This document shows, one piece after another, positions 18,706 to 27,599 of a stretch of 64,000 nt of DNA. The DNA lies in contig NZ_OY781873.1 in the NCBI RefSeq assembly GCF_963677075.1, forward strand, positions 1,116,001 to 1,180,000, written 5' to 3'. The notes under the pieces were generated by a model. The model made no database searches, was not told where the DNA came from, and was given only the letters and a program-made list of their open reading frames with translations. The DNA is from an uncultured Sphaerochaeta sp. (GTDB lineage Bacteria > Spirochaetota > Spirochaetia > Sphaerochaetales > Sphaerochaetaceae). Position 1 is the stretch's first letter. Every line of letters begins with the position of its first letter. The position numbers and the translations under genes were made by a program.

Positions 18706-18783
18706 CTCTGTTGCTCCTTGGTTAAAGCATAGGGGTGGAAAGTGAGAAACAACAGAGTCAAAAGTTATATGAGCTCTCCTTTG

Positions 18784-18831
18784 AGGCGTCATTTTTTTAA
18801 ACTTCGACCCAGTTTTTAAAAAATGACGCCT
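18784..18831. promoter_or_regulatory. Large palindrome between divergent fucosidase and transporter operons
   Basis: AGGCGTCATTTTTT (from 18784) is matched by its exact reverse complement AAAAAATGACGCCT (ending 18831), a 14-bp perfect arm on each side that extends with AAA/TTT after a one-base bulge. A third copy of the core TGACGC lies at 18866-18871. The site lies 79 bp upstream of the fucosidase start and 76 bp upstream of the transporter start. The symmetry suggests an operator bound by a dimeric regulator; the AraC protein encoded at 24057 is a candidate. A terminator is less likely because the flanking genes diverge. Confidence 0.6.
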
Positions 18832-18906
18832 TTTCTCATGATAAAAAGCGGCTTGCTTTGAAACTTGACGCTATGGCGATTCTGACTTCCGTGAGACGAT
18901 TTTGTC

Positions 18907-19842
18907 ATGAAGAAGCAGTTGAACCAGCCACCACAATTGAGCCTGGGAAAGAAGATGGGACGCCATTGGCAGTTCTACGTTATCGTAGCGCTCCCCATCC
19001 TCTATTTCATTGTGTTCAAGTACGTCCCCATGTATGGGGCATTGCTCGCATTCAAGCGATATCGCGTAAGCCGAGGCGTATGGGGAAGCCCCTGGGTAGG
19101 GCTCTATCAGTTCGAGAAGTTCTTTAGCAACCCCTCGTCCCTGCAGATCATGTACAACACCTTCAGCTTGAGCATGTATGCCCTGGTTACTTCAATTCCA
19201 CTGGCAGTCATCCTCGCCGTTGCATTGAATGAAGCCCGTTCCAAGCTCTGGAAGAAGAGCGTACAGATGATCACCTATGCACCATACTTCATCTCCACGG
19301 TCGTCATGGTAGCCATCCTGATGCAGTTCCTTGACCCCTCCATGGGCCTCTTCAACACAGTGAGGGGACTCATGGGAAAGGATTCCCTTAACTATATGGG
19401 AGAGGCGGACTACTTCAGGCATATCTACGTCTGGTCAGAGCTTTGGAAGAACACCGGCTATAATGCGATTATCTACCTAGCGGCATTGACCGGTATCAGC
19501 CCTGAGCTGTATGAGGCGGCCAAGGTCGATGGAGTAAACAAGTTCCAGAAAGTCTGGTACGTCGACCTTCCCTCCATCAAGAGCACTATCGTCATTATGT
19601 TCATCATGAATATGGGATTCGTTATGAGCCTTGGCTTTGAAAAGGCCTTCCTCATGCAGAACCCACTGAATATTGAAACTGCTGAGATCATGTCCACCTA
19701 CGTATATAAGATGGGCTTGATCAACAGTGACTTCTCGTACTCCACAGCCATTGACTTGATCAACTCAGTGATCAACGTTGTCCTGATTCTCACATTCAAT
19801 CGGCTTGCCAAAATGAACAACAAGGAAGGGGGGCTCTGGTAA
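18907..19842 (+). CDS. Sugar ABC transporter permease, LplB-like
   Basis: A 311-residue inner-membrane permease. It has about six hydrophobic helices and the ATPase-contact EAA loop at about residues 202-222 (YEAAKVDGVNKFQKVWYVDLP). The opening segment ILYFIVFKYVPMYGALLAFKRY is characteristic of the LplB/YtcP group, which imports complex oligosaccharides with LplC and a large binding protein. No clear Shine-Dalgarno sequence precedes ATG 18907; ATG 18958, after GGGAAAGAAG, is a weaker alternative because it would remove only the cytoplasmic tail. It overlaps the next permease by one base. No ATP-binding subunit is nearby, so a shared ATPase elsewhere is likely. Confidence 0.87.
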   Translation: MKKQLNQPPQLSLGKKMGRHWQFYVIVALPILYFIVFKYVPMYGALLAFKRYRVSRGVWGSPWVGLYQFEKFFSNPSSLQIMYNTFSLSMYALVTSIPLAVILAVALNEARSKLWKKSVQMITYAPYFISTVVMVAILMQFLDPSMGLFNTVRGLMGKDSLNYMGEADYFRHIYVWSELWKNTGYNAIIYLAALTGISPELYEAAKVDGVNKFQKVWYVDLPSIKSTIVIMFIMNMGFVMSLGFEKAFLMQNPLNIETAEIMSTYVYKMGLINSDFSYSTAIDLINSVINVVLILTFNRLAKMNNKEGGLW

Positions 19843-20735
19843 TGCATTATAAACAAAAAGAGATGCTCACAGACAGAATCTTCTCCATCGTGGTCAATAC
19901 CTTCCTGTTCATCAGCCTGGCTATTGTACTCTATCCATTGCTCTACATCATCTCCTGCTCACTGAGTGAGCCACAGGCGGTGATGGCACGCAAGGTTTGG
20001 CTCTTTCCGGTAAACTTCGACCTGGTAAGTTACAAGGCCGTCTTTACCAACAAGCAGATCGGAACCGGATACATGAACAGCCTCTACTATATGGTCACCG
20101 GAACGATTATCAGCGTAATGCTCACCATGTTGATCGCCTATCCGCTCTCCAGAAAAGAGTTCTATGGACGGAAGTTTGTAACCAAGTTCATCCTCTTCAC
20201 GATGCTCTTCACCGGTGGAATCATTCCCCTCTACTTGGTGGTTCGTCAGCTCGGTATCTATGATACCCGGCTCTCCATCATCCTCCCCAATGCGATAACC
20301 GTATGGAATGTCATCATTGCCCGTACATTCCTGCAGGAGAATATCTCTGATGAATTGTATGAGGCCGCTGAGATAGACGGATGCTCTGATATCCGCTTCC
20401 TCTTCACCTTTGTATTCCCCCTCAGTGGGGCAATTGTAGCGGTTCTCGCGCTCTTTTATGCAGTAGGGCAGTGGAACAAGTACTTCGATGCACTCTTGTA
20501 CCTTCAGGACCAGGCCTTGTATCCTCTGCAGATTGTGCTTCGCAACATCCTTATCATTAACCGAAACACCCCGTCCATGACGACGGATGTGGAGGCAGCG
20601 ATACGGTCCCAGGGTCTGAGCGAGACGATTCGCTATGCGGTAATTGTTGTGGCGAGCTTGCCCCTTCTGGTCATCTATCCGTTTGTCCAGAAGTTCTTCG
20701 TCAAGGGAGTCATGATCGGCTCCGTCAAAGGTTGA
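19842..20735 (+). CDS. Sugar ABC transporter permease, LplC-like
   Basis: A 297-residue partner permease with six predicted helices. The EAA loop is near residue 171-195 (LYEAAEIDGCSDIRFLFTFVFP), and the C-terminus KFFVKGVMIGSVKG is typical of the MalG/AraQ/LplC side of these transporters. The ATG shares one base with the stop of the LplB-like gene. The binding-protein gene follows after 44 bp with its own strong ribosome-binding site. Together with the flanking fucosidase and sulfatase genes, it probably imports a fucosylated, possibly sulfated oligosaccharide. Confidence 0.87.
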   Translation: MHYKQKEMLTDRIFSIVVNTFLFISLAIVLYPLLYIISCSLSEPQAVMARKVWLFPVNFDLVSYKAVFTNKQIGTGYMNSLYYMVTGTIISVMLTMLIAYPLSRKEFYGRKFVTKFILFTMLFTGGIIPLYLVVRQLGIYDTRLSIILPNAITVWNVIIARTFLQENISDELYEAAEIDGCSDIRFLFTFVFPLSGAIVAVLALFYAVGQWNKYFDALLYLQDQALYPLQIVLRNILIINRNTPSMTTDVEAAIRSQGLSETIRYAVIVVASLPLLVIYPFVQKFFVKGVMIGSVKG

Positions 20736-20779
20736 TCGTACCGGATGCATACAATGACATCCGATACCAAGGAGGATAT

Positions 20780-22480
20780 ATGAAAAAGCATTTCTTGATT
20801 GTGTTGTTGGTTGCTCTGTTGTTGCCCGCAACTCTGTTTGCTCAAGGTTCCAAGGCTACAGCAGCTGAGGACGTAGTTCAGTATACCCCGGCAGGGACCT
20901 TCCCCATCGTGGAAAGCCCGGTAACCGTGGATATCATGGTCGCACAGCCACCCTGTGTCGAGGATTACAACACCAACCGCTTTACCAAGTACATGGAAGA
21001 GCTGACTGGTGTGAAGGTGAACTACATCATGATCCCCGAGCAGGCAGCCACCGAGAAACTTGCCCTGGTTCTGGCCAGTGGCGACTACCCGGATGCATTC
21101 CTGGGCTTTGGCGTAAGCAATGAGCTCGAGACCAACTATGGTGCCATGGAAGGGCTCTTCCTACCCCTCAATGAGTACTATAGCAAGGATTGGATGCCCA
21201 ACATGATGACGGCATTCAATGAGTTCCCTGGTGCTGTTGGATTCATGACCAACATCGATGGTAACATCTACTCCTTCCCCCGCTTGGAAGGCTGTTATCA
21301 CTGTTCAAACCAGGCAAAGATGTTTGTCTACCAGCCCTTCCTCGATGCTCTTGGTCTTGAGACCCCAACCACTACTGAAGAGTTCTATCAGGTGTTGAAG
21401 GCTATCAAGACACAGGATCCCAATGGAAACGGCAAGGCTGATGAGATTCCCCTTGCAGGTTCAATCATTGGTTGGTCCGACCAGGTTGAGCGCTTCCTGC
21501 TCAACAGCTTCATCTACTGTGACCTCGACACCAACATCAACAGCAATGCCGATGACAACGTTGGCTACCTGATGAACGGAAAGAAAGTCGACACCGCAGT
21601 GAACAAGGACGCTTACCGTGATGGTCTTGCATACATCAACAAGCTCTACAAGGAAGGCTTGATCTACAACGGTTCATTCACCCAGGATTCCAGCCAGCTG
21701 ACCCAGTTGGTAGAGAGTTCCTCTGAGCCTGTAGTTGGTTTTGCAACCGGTGGATGGAGAGGTCAGTTCACTACCATTGGTGGAGACCGTTTCCCTAACT
21801 TCCGTGCAATCGCTCCACTTGAAGGCCCTGATGGCGTGCAGTATGCAGTTGCATTCCTCCAGAACCCTGAAGTAGGCCAGCTGGTACTCAGCAGTGAGAC
21901 CAAGTATGCCGAGGCAATTGTCCGTTACTTCGACTACATGTACAGCCTTGAAGGCACCCTTCAGCAGCGCAATGGATTCCAGGGCGAAGCTTGGGACTGG
22001 GCTGAGGAAGGACAGGTTGGTCTTGATGGAAGACCTGCTATCTGGCAGCAGCTTACGCAGTGGAACGACAAGGACCCCCAGAACGATACCTGGATCCAGA
22101 CCTATGCAGCAGCCATGACTCCTTCCCTGAAGAATGGTCTTGCAAAAGAGCCTTCCACTCCTGCAGATCCTGCATACTACCTGCCGGAAAACAATGAGAA
22201 GACTCTCTATGATGAAACCAGCCAGCTGTACAAGCCCCATGAGGATACTTCCGTTGAGGTCCCCAAGCTCAAGTTCACTGCTGATGAAAACGAGGAGTTC
22301 TCCACTGTCAAGCGCGAGCTCGCCAACTACATCCGTCAGAGTGCGGTTAAGTTCATGGTCGGTTCCCTTGATGTGAACGATGACAAGGTCTGGAATGACT
22401 ACCTTGCCAATCTCGAGAAGTTGCAGTTGTCCAAGGTGCTGGACCTGATGCAGACTGCCTACGACCGTCAGTACAAGTAA
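20780..22480 (+). CDS. ABC transporter extracellular solute-binding protein, LplA-like
   Basis: A large (567-residue) extracytoplasmic binding protein of the LplA type, which captures oligosaccharides for the two preceding permeases. It begins MKKHFLIVLLVALLLPATLFAQG, a clear signal peptide, without an obvious lipobox cysteine. Family features include YMEELTGVKVNYIMIPEQ, LASGDYPDAFLG, and an EF-hand-like loop DPNGNGKADE that may bind calcium, as in related proteins. The frame is open from 20732, but ATG 20780 is directly preceded by AAGGAGG. A stem-loop follows the gene, and the downstream sulfatase is probably cotranscribed at lower level. Confidence 0.88.
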   Translation: MKKHFLIVLLVALLLPATLFAQGSKATAAEDVVQYTPAGTFPIVESPVTVDIMVAQPPCVEDYNTNRFTKYMEELTGVKVNYIMIPEQAATEKLALVLASGDYPDAFLGFGVSNELETNYGAMEGLFLPLNEYYSKDWMPNMMTAFNEFPGAVGFMTNIDGNIYSFPRLEGCYHCSNQAKMFVYQPFLDALGLETPTTTEEFYQVLKAIKTQDPNGNGKADEIPLAGSIIGWSDQVERFLLNSFIYCDLDTNINSNADDNVGYLMNGKKVDTAVNKDAYRDGLAYINKLYKEGLIYNGSFTQDSSQLTQLVESSSEPVVGFATGGWRGQFTTIGGDRFPNFRAIAPLEGPDGVQYAVAFLQNPEVGQLVLSSETKYAEAIVRYFDYMYSLEGTLQQRNGFQGEAWDWAEEGQVGLDGRPAIWQQLTQWNDKDPQNDTWIQTYAAAMTPSLKNGLAKEPSTPADPAYYLPENNEKTLYDETSQLYKPHEDTSVEVPKLKFTADENEEFSTVKRELANYIRQSAVKFMVGSLDVNDDKVWNDYLANLEKLQLSKVLDLMQTAYDRQYK

Positions 22481-22504
22481 GGTTGTAGTCAAAAAAGAAT
22501 CAGT

Positions 22505-22530
22505 GCACAAGGTCATTCTTGGCCTTGTGC
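22505..22530 (+). promoter_or_regulatory. Intercistronic stem-loop after binding-protein gene
   Basis: GCACAAGGTCA (22505-22515), loop TTCT, then TGGCCTTGTGC (22520-22530) form an 11-bp stem with one G-U pair. Only TTTG follows and the sulfatase ATG is 22 bases away. It fits a transcript-stabilising or attenuating hairpin that keeps the binding-protein mRNA more abundant than the downstream gene, rather than a full terminator. Confidence 0.6.
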
Positions 22531-22552
22531 TTTGAATTGGGAGAAGTGGACA

Positions 22553-24019
22553 ATGGAGCAGAGGAAGCCAAACATCGTGTACATACTAGCTGATGACCTG
22601 GGCTACGGGGATGTATCATCCCTCAATCCGGGTTGTCCCTTTGCCACCATCCACTTCGACCGTCTCTCTGCTGAAGGTGTGAAATGCACCGACGCCCATG
22701 CTACCAGTGCAGTGTGTACTCCAAGTCGCTACAGCATCATCACCGGTAGGTACAACTGGAGGAGTGAACTCAAGAGCTCCGTGCTTGGAGGCTTCTCTCC
22801 ACCTCTTATCGATGCACAAAGAAAGACCATTGCCCAGATGCTCAAAGGGAGGGGATATTCCACCCATGCAGTAGGCAAGTGGCACTTGGGAATGGAACTT
22901 CCTAAACAAGATGACTTCATTGAACAACCAGATTTTGCAGACAGTCATACCATAGACTACAGCAAGCCGATCAAGGAAGGTCCTGTTTCTGTAGGGTTTG
23001 ACACATTTTATGGCATCAGCGGATCGCTTGATATGCCTCCCTATGTCTACATCAAGGATGACCGCTTTACTTCCATCCCCACCAAGGTTACCAAGGGGGA
23101 AGGGATGGGGTACTGGAGAGAAGGACTTACCGCTGATGATTTTATCCATGAAGAGGTGCTGGACCATCTCACAGACAAGGCAGTGGAAGTAATTCAAAAA
23201 GAGAGTGACCATCCCTTTTTCCTGTATTTCTCACTCCCAGCTCCTCATACCCCCATCCTTCCTGCCAAGGAATTTCAGGGAAAGTCCAAAACCAATGACT
23301 ACGGGGATTTTGTCCTCCACTGTGACTGTGTTGTTGGGCGAATCCTCTCCGCGTTGGATGAGGCAGGATTGAGGGAAGATACCTTGGTGGTTTTCACCAG
23401 TGACAACGGATGTTCTCCATCGGCCGACTTTCCTGCCTTGGAAGAGGCAGGGCATAACCCGAGTTACCATTTCAGGGGAATGAAGGCTGACATTTATGAA
23501 GGGGGACATCGGGTTCCTTTGCTTATGCGATGGCCAAAGGTGATTGAACCGGGTTCCACATGTGACCAGATTGTCTCTCTCTGTGACCTGTATGCCACCT
23601 TGGCGGAGTATCTGGGAGTGGATCTGGCAACAGATGAGGCTGTAGACAGCTATAGCATGCTTGCCTCGTTCAAATCTCCTTCACTGCCGACTCGTTCATC
23701 TCTCGTGCATCAGAGCATCGATGGTTCGCTCTCCTTGCGACGAGGCCCTTGGAAGCTGGAGATGTGCAAGGGTAGTGGGGGGTGGTCCTTCCCCGTCCCT
23801 GGAAGCAAGGATGAAGAACAGCTTCCCTCTTTGCAGCTGTACAACTTGGAAGAAGATATCAGGGAACAAGAGAATGTTGCCTCAAGATTTCCAGAAATAG
23901 TACATGCATTGAAAGCAGAGTTACGTGCAATTGTGGAGCAAGGGCGGAGTACCTCTGGGCCGCTACAGGCCAACGATGGGGTAGCGATCTGGGAGACCGT
24001 TTCCTGGTTGCAAGACTAA
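22553..24019 (+). CDS. Sulfatase (arylsulfatase family S1), Cys-type, no signal peptide
   Basis: A 488-residue sulfatase removing sulfate esters from glycans. It opens KPNIVYILADDLGYGDVSSL with the metal-binding Asp pair. The catalytic cysteine, converted to formylglycine by a maturase, is Cys55 in CTPSR. Further motifs are AVGKWHLGM (Lys/His), FFLYFSLPAPHTP, VVFTSDNGCSP and the C-terminal SLRRGPWKLEM. No signal peptide is present, so it is predicted to work in the cytoplasm, where anSME (47033) could activate it. ATG 22553 is preferred over TTG 22532 because GGGAG lies about nine bases upstream. The nearby fucosidase suggests a fucose- and sulfate-containing substrate. Confidence 0.9.
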   Translation: MEQRKPNIVYILADDLGYGDVSSLNPGCPFATIHFDRLSAEGVKCTDAHATSAVCTPSRYSIITGRYNWRSELKSSVLGGFSPPLIDAQRKTIAQMLKGRGYSTHAVGKWHLGMELPKQDDFIEQPDFADSHTIDYSKPIKEGPVSVGFDTFYGISGSLDMPPYVYIKDDRFTSIPTKVTKGEGMGYWREGLTADDFIHEEVLDHLTDKAVEVIQKESDHPFFLYFSLPAPHTPILPAKEFQGKSKTNDYGDFVLHCDCVVGRILSALDEAGLREDTLVVFTSDNGCSPSADFPALEEAGHNPSYHFRGMKADIYEGGHRVPLLMRWPKVIEPGSTCDQIVSLCDLYATLAEYLGVDLATDEAVDSYSMLASFKSPSLPTRSSLVHQSIDGSLSLRRGPWKLEMCKGSGGWSFPVPGSKDEEQLPSLQLYNLEEDIREQENVASRFPEIVHALKAELRAIVEQGRSTSGPLQANDGVAIWETVSWLQD

Positions 24020-24037
24020 CCATGCCCCGCATTTTTA

Positions 24038-24046
24038 TGGTATACT
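24038..24046 (+). promoter_or_regulatory. Extended -10 promoter of the AraC regulator, probably leaderless
   Basis: TGGTATACT (24038-24046) matches an extended -10 element. It ends ten bases before the ATG at 24057, so transcription should start at about 24053-24057. No Shine-Dalgarno sequence fits between, consistent with a leaderless mRNA. No convincing -35 box was found, which extended -10 promoters can do without. Confidence 0.5.
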
Positions 24047-24056
24047 GCTTCCACTT

Positions 24057-26288
24057 ATGAGAAAGATTGAGCGCAAGATTCCTGATTCAAGAACCGTTGT
24101 TCTCTTCCTTACTACCCTTGTTTTGTGCTTTGTCATCCTGATCATGAGTCAATACTGGATGCTGAGTACGGTACGAAGGGACAAGCAGGAACAGACCTAC
24201 TCCATGTTGCAGCTGATACGTTCCACCACTGATCTTTCACTGGACCAGATGTTCAAGCTCAGCCAGACACTGTTGCTCAATAATGATATTGCCACGTTCA
24301 TCTACCAGAACCAAGTGCCTGTAGGATCAGAGGATATCCAAGCCCTTATCGACGCTAAGGCGTTGTTGCCTACTTCCACAAACATCAATGCCATGCTGAG
24401 TGAGATATACGTCTACTCGGATAAAAGTGGCTATATTCTCTCCTCACGCAATGCGTTCCTTGACCCTGAGAAGATGTATCCTTCTTTGTTTGCCTTTGAG
24501 AATCTCAATTACCGACAGTTCAAGAGCAAGTATCTGAGTGCTCCCTTTACCCGCAAATTTTTCCCTGAGACTACAGCCCTGGTTCATGGTCGTCAGCAAT
24601 CAGTCATTCCCTTGGTCCAGACATTCCCTTTGAATATTCCCGGCTCCAATGCTGGAAAAATTATGTTGTTGCTGGATAGCAGCTATATTGCCGGCCTCCT
24701 CCGTGAGCAGGTAGAGGGAATGAATCCGACGGTATACATAACTGATAGTGAGGGTACGGTAATTACTTCTTCTGGAGACCTCTCCCTAATTATGGAAGAA
24801 ACCTACGAGGATGGACAGCATCGTATCTTCATCGATGGTCAGGAGTACGTACTCTCTGCCACCAGTTCTGATCAGAGTGGACTGAAATTCTATTCTCTCC
24901 TTTCTCTCAAGGAGGTCAGGGCGATGCTCAGCCCACTGTGGGTACTGCTTACCGGGGTGATCATTGTGATGTTCTTACTCTTGGGGCTGTTCTCTGTGTA
25001 TATCCTTGCCCGCAGCAACCGGCACTGGAATGAGCTGCTTGGACTTGCCGAAGAGGGACAGAGGCCACTTCCCTACGAGCAAGCTGTAGGATACATCAAG
25101 TCCATTGTTGAACAGGATCGTTCCCTGGTCCGTCAGGCTGGAGGAACACCGTTTATTACCGATACCTTCTTCCGTCGATTGATCCACGGAAAGATGCTTG
25201 GAACTGCCGAGATTCAGGCAATGCTTAAGCAGGTGCAGACGGATATCGATCTGACTCGTCCATTTACCTACCAGATGGTACACATTGCCATCCATGATGT
25301 ACATGACTTTCTCTCCAGTGAACGATTGGAAGATATCGACTTTACCCGTATTGCAGCGCAGAAGCAGGCCCAGCGTGCTTTTGGAAAGCAATATTATCTC
25401 TATATGGACTATGCATTCTCCATCTGGATCATGCTCTGGCATGTAGATTCTAGGTTCCTCGAGAACCAGATTGACCTATTCTGGAGGGAGTTTGTCAATG
25501 TTGCTCCCAGCACTACCAGTATGGCGGTCAGTAGCCCGAAGAGAAGCTTGGATGATGTGTTTAGTGCAACCAATGAGTGTAGCGAGGTTCAGCAGAGCTT
25601 GGTCAGTGAGAAGCAGGTAGAGGTGATGCGTCGCTATCGTGACCTTTCCTTGAAAAGGGAACCCTACCACTATACAGCAGATATGGAGCGTAAGCTCAGC
25701 GGTGCGGTCTTGCGTGGTGAGCGTGATGCGCTTGATGAGATTCTCCAGACCATCGAGCAGGATAACTTTGTGGCACGAAGCCTTGGCCCGGAGGAACATG
25801 GAAACCTGCTCAAGGTGCTCTATGCTACTGCTATCAAGCTCAGTCAGGGGATGAGGATGCCTTTACATCAATCGGTCTTCACTACCTTTGCAGAGGCCAA
25901 GCAGTTCTTCCTCTCCCAGGCTCTGGCGATCAACAGGGCGAAGAATGACAAGGATGAGATCTTGGTCCAGAGGATCGTTTCCTATATCCAGGACTACTAT
26001 GCAGATCCTTCTCTCAATCTCTCCAATATGGCAGAGCACTTTGGAATGAAGGAAAGCTTCCTCTACCACTTCATGCAGACCAGGATGGAGACATCATTTG
26101 CCCAATATGTGGAGACCTATCGGCTGGAACGTTCCTTGGTGCTCTTCAGTGAGAAACAGATGACCATCGGGGAGATTACCACCCTCTGTGGATACTCCAA
26201 CCCTCAGACATTCAGGAGAGCCTTCCAGAAACGTTATGGCATGCTTCCCTCAGACTACCAGAAGACGGTTTTGTATCAGAAGAAGTAA
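24057..26288 (+). CDS. Membrane-anchored AraC family transcriptional regulator with extracellular sensor
   Basis: A 743-residue regulator. One membrane helix lies at about residues 14-36 and a second at about 295-318. The roughly 260 residues between them form an extracytoplasmic sensor region resembling Cache-type domains. The C-terminal 632-735 is an AraC DNA-binding domain: YIQDYYADPSLNLSNMAEHFGM, then EITTLCGYSNPQTFRRAFQKRYGMLPSDY. Such one-component sensors typically sit beside LplABC transporters and control them. Here it lies downstream of the LplBCA-like genes and the sulfatase, with its own promoter. The divergent palindrome at 18784-18831 is the best candidate target; this link is inferred. 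Confidence 0.87.
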   Translation: MRKIERKIPDSRTVVLFLTTLVLCFVILIMSQYWMLSTVRRDKQEQTYSMLQLIRSTTDLSLDQMFKLSQTLLLNNDIATFIYQNQVPVGSEDIQALIDAKALLPTSTNINAMLSEIYVYSDKSGYILSSRNAFLDPEKMYPSLFAFENLNYRQFKSKYLSAPFTRKFFPETTALVHGRQQSVIPLVQTFPLNIPGSNAGKIMLLLDSSYIAGLLREQVEGMNPTVYITDSEGTVITSSGDLSLIMEETYEDGQHRIFIDGQEYVLSATSSDQSGLKFYSLLSLKEVRAMLSPLWVLLTGVIIVMFLLLGLFSVYILARSNRHWNELLGLAEEGQRPLPYEQAVGYIKSIVEQDRSLVRQAGGTPFITDTFFRRLIHGKMLGTAEIQAMLKQVQTDIDLTRPFTYQMVHIAIHDVHDFLSSERLEDIDFTRIAAQKQAQRAFGKQYYLYMDYAFSIWIMLWHVDSRFLENQIDLFWREFVNVAPSTTSMAVSSPKRSLDDVFSATNECSEVQQSLVSEKQVEVMRRYRDLSLKREPYHYTADMERKLSGAVLRGERDALDEILQTIEQDNFVARSLGPEEHGNLLKVLYATAIKLSQGMRMPLHQSVFTTFAEAKQFFLSQALAINRAKNDKDEILVQRIVSYIQDYYADPSLNLSNMAEHFGMKESFLYHFMQTRMETSFAQYVETYRLERSLVLFSEKQMTIGEITTLCGYSNPQTFRRAFQKRYGMLPSDYQKTVLYQKK

Positions 26289-26378
26289 CCTTCATATTCC
26301 TGCAATAAGCTTGTGCCTTTTACGTGTTTTCATGGTTGATGTTATGGAGGGATACGGTAGCACTTTCTCGCATTCAGT

Positions 26379-26410
26379 ATAAGAATAGGCCGATGCTAGC
26401 CTTTTCTTAT
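26379..26410 (+). terminator. Terminator-like hairpin after the AraC gene
   Basis: ATAAGAATAGGC (26379-26390), an eight-base loop, then GCCTTTTCTTAT (26399-26410) form a 12-bp stem with one mismatch. Its outer part is A-rich on one side and T-rich on the other, so it can act in both directions between the AraC gene and the convergent nitrilase pseudogene. The rest of 26289-26551 shows no recognisable gene. Confidence 0.5.
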
Positions 26411-26551
26411 CAGGCTTGACAGTTGCAAAACCAATTGGGAACGGAGGCTGGGACCTTGATTGAATTTCTCAGGAGTGAAGCCAAACAGGCACCGTATCAC
26501 TATGCATAACCGTAAAGCGCATAAGAACACTCGCATTGCATAGGAATCTTA

Positions 26552-27511
26552 TCACTCATACCTGAAGCGTACCTTCCGTGTCTCTTCTTCCTCTCCTGTC
26601 CTTTGGGCAATGAGGGAGTAGAGCTCAGGTCTTCTAGCCTTCATCCATCTCTTGCCATTGCTGGTAGGGATAAGGGAGAGGTCTATCTCTGCGATTACCA
26701 TATCATTTCCCAATGCTTTTGATTCAGCCAAGACCTCCCCATACGGGTCGAGGATCATGGCATTCCCCGTCCTCACCTCATCATCGTCCCTTCCCACCCC
26801 GTTGCTGAAGAGCAGGAACATACCATTGTCATGAGCACGGGAGGGAAGCCAGCGCATCAACCAACCTCGACCCTTGGGGCCTTGGAATTCTGCCAAGAGC
26901 TCATCAGCTCAGGTCTCTCGCTCTTCCCAGAGCTGTGGGTCAATCGTCTTCATCCCCTTCGGACTTGCCGAGTTGCATCCTCCGCTCTGGTGTGGGGCAA
27001 GTAGAACCTCTGCCCCTAGGAGGGAAGTCATGCGAGCATTCTCAATGATGTTGTTGTCGTAACAGATAAGTACCCCGAGTCGTACTCCCTCCGGGGTATC
27101 GAAAACGGTGTAGGAGTTACCACTTTCCATATGGGTGCTGATGAATGTATGAAGTTTCCTATGCTTGTGAACAGTTCCATCACTGAGTGCTACCACATAG
27201 GTGTTGTACAGTGATCCATTCTCATCCAACTCAATAAGTCCTGCACCGATGGTCATCTTGTACTTGGTCGCCAGTTGAACAAGCCTCTGGGTGGAAGGAC
27301 CCTCAGGAACCGGCTCTGAGAGGACCTGGATCCCCCCTTTACTGAGGTTTCTTACATGCCAGTAACCAGTGATGCACATCTCTGGGAATACGATCAGCTT
27401 CACACCATGTCTTTCAGCCTCTTCTACATATGCGGTAATGATTTCCAGATTATTCTCTTTGTTTCCAGGTGTATGCTGGAACTGGACGGTGGCTGTTTTG
27501 TACGATTCCAT
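26552..27511 (-). pseudogene. Carbon-nitrogen hydrolase (nitrilase) family gene with in-frame TGA
   Basis: A nitrilase-superfamily gene of about 320 codons. The catalytic triad region is visible: Glu in LIVFPEMCITGYW, Lys in VHKHRKLHTFI, and Cys in RLGVLICYDNNIIENAR. After residue 200 (LWEERET) a TGA at 26909-26911 stops the frame. The same frame continues ADELLAEFQGPKGRGWLMRWLPSRAHDNGMF to the natural end at 26552, so a single base change, perhaps CGA to TGA, explains the break. All three catalytic residues lie before the stop, but the lost third contributes to the core fold, so the gene is probably inactive. ATG 27511 is preceded by GGAGG. It is divergent from the UDP-glucose dehydrogenase gene. 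Confidence 0.85.
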
Positions 27512-27599
27512 GTCTTTTTCCTCCAGATTCTGTTACTATACTATACCGAGATGCACAATGCATCTCTTACCATTACAAGGAAGTTTGGAGGAAGAACCT

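Noticed and set aside
26289..26551. Search for a gene between the AraC gene and the nitrilase pseudogene
   Set aside because: Short open stretches exist on both strands, but none has a start signal or recognisable protein features; only the hairpin at 26379-26410 is supported.
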